NCBI RefSeq assembly: GCF_000711875.1
Contig: NZ_JONM01000011.1
Coordinates: 62,001-126,000, forward strand
DNA: 64,000 nt
From: Andreprevotia chitinilytica DSM 18519
GTDB lineage: Bacteria > Pseudomonadota > Gammaproteobacteria > Burkholderiales > Chitinibacteraceae
Direction: 5' to 3'
How positions within the stretch are numbered: position 1 is the first letter of the stretch; every line of letters begins with the position of its first letter. The notes below the pieces were generated by a model. The model made no database searches and was not told the origin of the DNA. It saw only the letters and a program-made list of their open reading frames with translations. Below, piece after piece: positions 61,365-64,000 of the stretch. Position numbers and translations under genes: made by a program.

Positions 61365-62717
61365 TTACCCATTGAGGGCAATGATGGCTTGGCACAGGTA
61401 CGGTTCTGCCTGGTCGACGTGCACGATGTTGGGCAAAGTTCCGCCTCCCCGGGCCAGGCGGTGCAGTTCCTTGGGGAGCTGCGCGTTGGCGGTGCCGGAC
61501 AGCAGATCGAGATCGAGCACGCCGCCGGTTGCGCCGGTGATGGTCCACGAATACAGGAACAGGTATTCCTTGCCGTAGCCGCCATAGGTCGTCAACTTGG
61601 CTTGTTGATTGCTTTGCATGTCGGCAAAGGCGTTTTCATCGGCATACAAATCGAAGACCGTCGGGCCTGTGCCCACGGGCAAGGTATTGATGGTGTGCTT
61701 GGGGTTTTCCACCGCGTAGTCGCTGTATTGGTACATGCCCGCTGTCAGCACGCTGGCAAATTCGGCGGTGAACATGGGGATGACCTTCCCTTTTAGCTCG
61801 CTGATCGGGGTCTCGGCAAACTTGCTGGCCGGTGTTGCCGGCGTGAACAGAAAATCGCCCAGGTAATGGTTGAAACGATCGATCGTCTTCTGCAGGTTTT
61901 CATGGCCTTGGTACGAGGTGATGCGCAAGAAGACCGCTTCGCCCGCCCCCTGGCCGTTCATGAAGGACTGGATGTCGCTGAATATGTCCTCGAATGGCCC
62001 ACCAAAGGCGCCATAGAAGTTGCCGTGATAGGAGCCGTGAAATGCCCACTGCACATTGCTGTTGTCGTTGTATACGCGCAGATCGAAATAGCGCACGCCG
62101 GCCTGCAACTGCTCGCCGATGGACAGATGCTGGGTAAGCGCCCATTCACCGCCGCCGCTCTCCCCTCTCGAGTTGTCCACCTTGCTGCTGTTGTCGATAT
62201 ACATGCCGGCATCGTGACTACCCGGCATGGTGATCTGGTTCAGCTTCAGATGGGGGGCTTTCGCGATCAGTCTTGCCATCCAGGTGGAATTGTCCAGCCG
62301 CTGTTTGGGGCGAATATAGAACGCGTTATTGACGATGTGATCACCGTCGGTGCCGGTAATCCGATAGACCTCAAGATCGCGGCAGCCCGCAGAGCTATCG
62401 GATGCCTGAGCACCGGCAAATTTGTTGTTGGCCGCAGCCTGATCGACGTGGAAGCGAATCCAGTCATTGCCGAAATAGAAAGTCAGATCGAAGTTCACGC
62501 CATTCGCGCTGGCGTTGATTTCCTCGCGCTCGCAACGGGCATTCAGGTTATCCAGCGGACCGGTGAAGTTCAGATCAGGGCGGAAGGGATCAGTGCGACC
62601 GCCTTCCTTGGAGTAATCCCAGTCGTAGGGATCGAGGTCCGTGACCGTGGTGGTGGTGATGTCTCGCCCGCTGAAATTCACAACGGACAACGTTGTATTC
62701 TGGCTTTTGTTGCTCAT
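61365..62717 (-). CDS. Phosphatidylinositol-specific phospholipase C X-domain protein
   Basis: 450 residues, no signal peptide. AGGAAC supports ATG 62717. First 130 residues: a beta-rich unknown module (TLSVVNFSGRDITTTTVTDL, NGVNFDLTFYFGNDWIRFHV). Residues about 150-450: PI-PLC X domain with ITMPGSHDAGM (H168, first catalytic His), QLQAGVRYFDLRVY and WAFHGSYHG (probable second catalytic His). Such enzymes cleave phosphatidylinositol or GPI anchors to a cyclic phosphate. Bacterial examples are usually secreted; lack of a signal suggests another export route or a cytoplasmic role. Confidence 0.88.
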   Translation of the reverse strand: MSNKSQNTTLSVVNFSGRDITTTTVTDLDPYDWDYSKEGGRTDPFRPDLNFTGPLDNLNARCEREEINASANGVNFDLTFYFGNDWIRFHVDQAAANNKFAGAQASDSSAGCRDLEVYRITGTDGDHIVNNAFYIRPKQRLDNSTWMARLIAKAPHLKLNQITMPGSHDAGMYIDNSSKVDNSRGESGGGEWALTQHLSIGEQLQAGVRYFDLRVYNDNSNVQWAFHGSYHGNFYGAFGGPFEDIFSDIQSFMNGQGAGEAVFLRITSYQGHENLQKTIDRFNHYLGDFLFTPATPASKFAETPISELKGKVIPMFTAEFASVLTAGMYQYSDYAVENPKHTINTLPVGTGPTVFDLYADENAFADMQSNQQAKLTTYGGYGKEYLFLYSWTITGATGGVLDLDLLSGTANAQLPKELHRLARGGGTLPNIVHVDQAEPYLCQAIIALNG

Positions 62718-63175
62718 GCGGTTTGTTCCTGCCTTCTTGTTGGGGTCTATGGTAGAGGCGGCCAAGGTGCTTTCTTGATTACGATTTCATGACCGGCACA
62801 GTAAAAACAGGGCTGCGCGGCCGCATTATAGATACCAAAAGCATATTTGCTTGGTTGGCTTGGGTGGTGCGCCATCGCATGAACTTGATCACCCAATCTC
62901 ACTGCGCTGACCAAGCAACGCCATCCCATTTACTGTCCGCAATCTGCATTGCCTTATAGAGCGCCTAAATCAATGGCTTATGTGTTCTACCAGACGAAAA
63001 ATCGAAATTTCTGGAAGCCAACGTGGCTATTGCATTTACCATTTGCATCTGTACCCACAGGTTTTGCGGGGCTGGCCATTTTTCGGCTCCCCACTTGGCC
63101 GACCAATCATTCATATAACAACCATCCTGCGCAAGCGCGCAGGAATAGCACAGGGACCAACGAGGAACCATATTG
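62718..63175. other. Stretch between the phospholipase and last gene
   Basis: About 460 bases. A 67-codon frame (62973-63176) starts at an ATG and its stop overlaps the next ATG (TGATG), so it could be a small coupled gene, but its composition is unconvincing and no ribosome site is seen. Otherwise AT-rich, probably promoters for both neighbours. Confidence 0.3.
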
Positions 63176-64000
63176 ATGTCGTTACTGCAAAGCGCAAAAA
63201 TTGTTTCGCTGAAACACATAAGAACAAGCAGTCGCCGCAAGAACCGAATACTTTCCCTGGTCGAAAACATTCGCGCCACGCACAGCAAATACGAACTGGA
63301 TTTGCCGGAAGGGTTTGAGGAAAAGATCTCGATTCAGCCTTTGGCCATCGCCGGCGAACAATTAGGGGTGGAAATCAGGCCGGCCACCATCCAGAAAATC
63401 ATGATCATGTCCCTGCTCGCCAGGGAAAGAGGATTTACCCCGGTTTTTCTGCTGGAAGATCGCGATGTCATCAGCAAGGCTGACAAGCTGACATCATGGC
63501 TGTTTCCCAGCATGGCCCCCAACACAAAGGGGGAGTTTTTCTCGCGCGTTTATTTTGACGGCATCAAACCCAACAAACTGAAGCAATTGCCGTTGAAATT
63601 CGGGGAAATATCGCAGGAGACAGCCGGCACAAGCGCCTTGATTCGGAAGCAATATGACGGGGCGATGGATACCTTCGACCTGCCTTATGGTCAGATCGGG
63701 CTGGATGATGTTGCTGCTATTATTTCCGAATGCGCCGCTCAAGCGAGCAATATTGCCGAATACGGGCAAAGGCAGCTGTTTGCCATTCTGAAAAGGCTCG
63801 GTTTGACCAACGTGATATTTGCCGACCTGGGGACATGGGAAGACGACATGTACGCCAGCGGAGCGCTAAAGGAATTGTTTACCGATCCGGTGCGAAACAA
63901 ACTGCATGAGCTCGGTTGCATCCCGGGCGGAAGCAGTGAATATTGGGGCGTTCACGAAGGCCAATGCCACGGCCGCGTTTATATTTCCGCCGATGAATCG
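63176..64000 (+). CDS. Unidentified protein, partial (runs off the window)
   Basis: At least 275 residues and still open at the last base. GAGGAAC lies seven bases before the ATG. The sequence is soluble, mixed alpha/beta, no signal peptide (SLLARERGFTPVFLLEDRDV, then VIFADLGTWEDDMYASGAL, ending GRVYISADES). I do not recognise the family; no catalytic signature can be named. Codon use is less GC-rich than in the left half of the window. Confidence 0.75.
   Translation, partial: MSLLQSAKIVSLKHIRTSSRRKNRILSLVENIRATHSKYELDLPEGFEEKISIQPLAIAGEQLGVEIRPATIQKIMIMSLLARERGFTPVFLLEDRDVISKADKLTSWLFPSMAPNTKGEFFSRVYFDGIKPNKLKQLPLKFGEISQETAGTSALIRKQYDGAMDTFDLPYGQIGLDDVAAIISECAAQASNIAEYGQRQLFAILKRLGLTNVIFADLGTWEDDMYASGALKELFTDPVRNKLHELGCIPGGSSEYWGVHEGQCHGRVYISADES

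Noticed and set aside
1-64000. tRNA, rRNA, CRISPR arrays, intact transposases or integrases
   Set aside because: I looked for cloverleaf-type TTCGAATCC arms, regular repeat-spacer arrays and DDE/recombinase motifs on both strands by eye and found none. A tRNAscan-SE or Infernal run would be decisive.

Overview
The window looks like the chromosome of a chitin- and glucan-degrading Gram-negative bacterium. It encodes a multi-module secreted GH18 chitinase, a GH64 beta-1,3-glucanase, type IV pilin-like proteins, an outer-membrane barrel and lipoproteins. Gene density, GC-rich codon use and the gene mix suggest a betaproteobacterium, possibly Neisseriales/Chitinibacteraceae; that placement is inference only. 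I found no rRNA, tRNA or CRISPR array.

Layout. 1-9300: a cysteine-rich secreted protein behind a LacI-type operator, a PAS/degenerate-GGDEF/EAL/REC regulator, a large lipoprotein, a multicopper oxidase and small unknown genes. 9300-12200: a coiled-coil protein with an HSSF...SGHFRP module, then a HExxH metallopeptidase-like gene whose end overlaps a small gene by 23 nt. 12200-19250 (minus strand): metallophosphoesterase, membrane-anchored c-type cytochrome, and a GMC oxidoreductase fused to an alpha/beta hydrolase with a cysteine nucleophile. 19768-23400: an Mpo1-like protein and the chitinase. 23540-25200: a second, partly diverged copy of the HExxH/partner cassette, followed by HD-domain, SUFU-domain and truncated solute-binding genes. 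27296-29074: the GH64 enzyme, behind an almost perfect copy of the LacI-type operator seen at the left end. 29465-39133: an unknown protein, an aldehyde dehydrogenase/LysR divergon, a RibD/DHFR-like reductase, an NHL-propeller protein, an outer-membrane barrel protein and a TorT-like binding protein, separated by dispersed palindromic repeats and gene fragments. 39622-50910: three LysR divergons controlling an enol-lactonase-like hydrolase, an isochorismatase-amidohydrolase-DoxX-DUF1275 operon, and a monooxygenase-DJ-1-ferritin/CDGSH operon. 52093-56476: a compact pilin-like operon ending in an 801-residue membrane-anchored protein. 56703-64000: a MACPF-like protein, a MarR/cupin divergon with a perfect 9-bp operator, small genes between strong terminators, a RidA/Rhs pseudogene scar, a PI-specific phospholipase C and a gene running off the right edge.

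Main themes: polymer degradation outside the cell (chitinase, glucanase, oxidases); probable inter-bacterial or anti-eukaryotic proteins (duplicated HExxH toxin/immunity-like pair, SUFU, MACPF, PI-PLC, Rhs scar); and LysR- or MarR-switched small-molecule or redox operons. The strongest candidates for something little described are the duplicated overlapping cassette, the pilin-like operon with its giant last gene, and the GMC/hydrolase plus membrane-cytochrome cluster.
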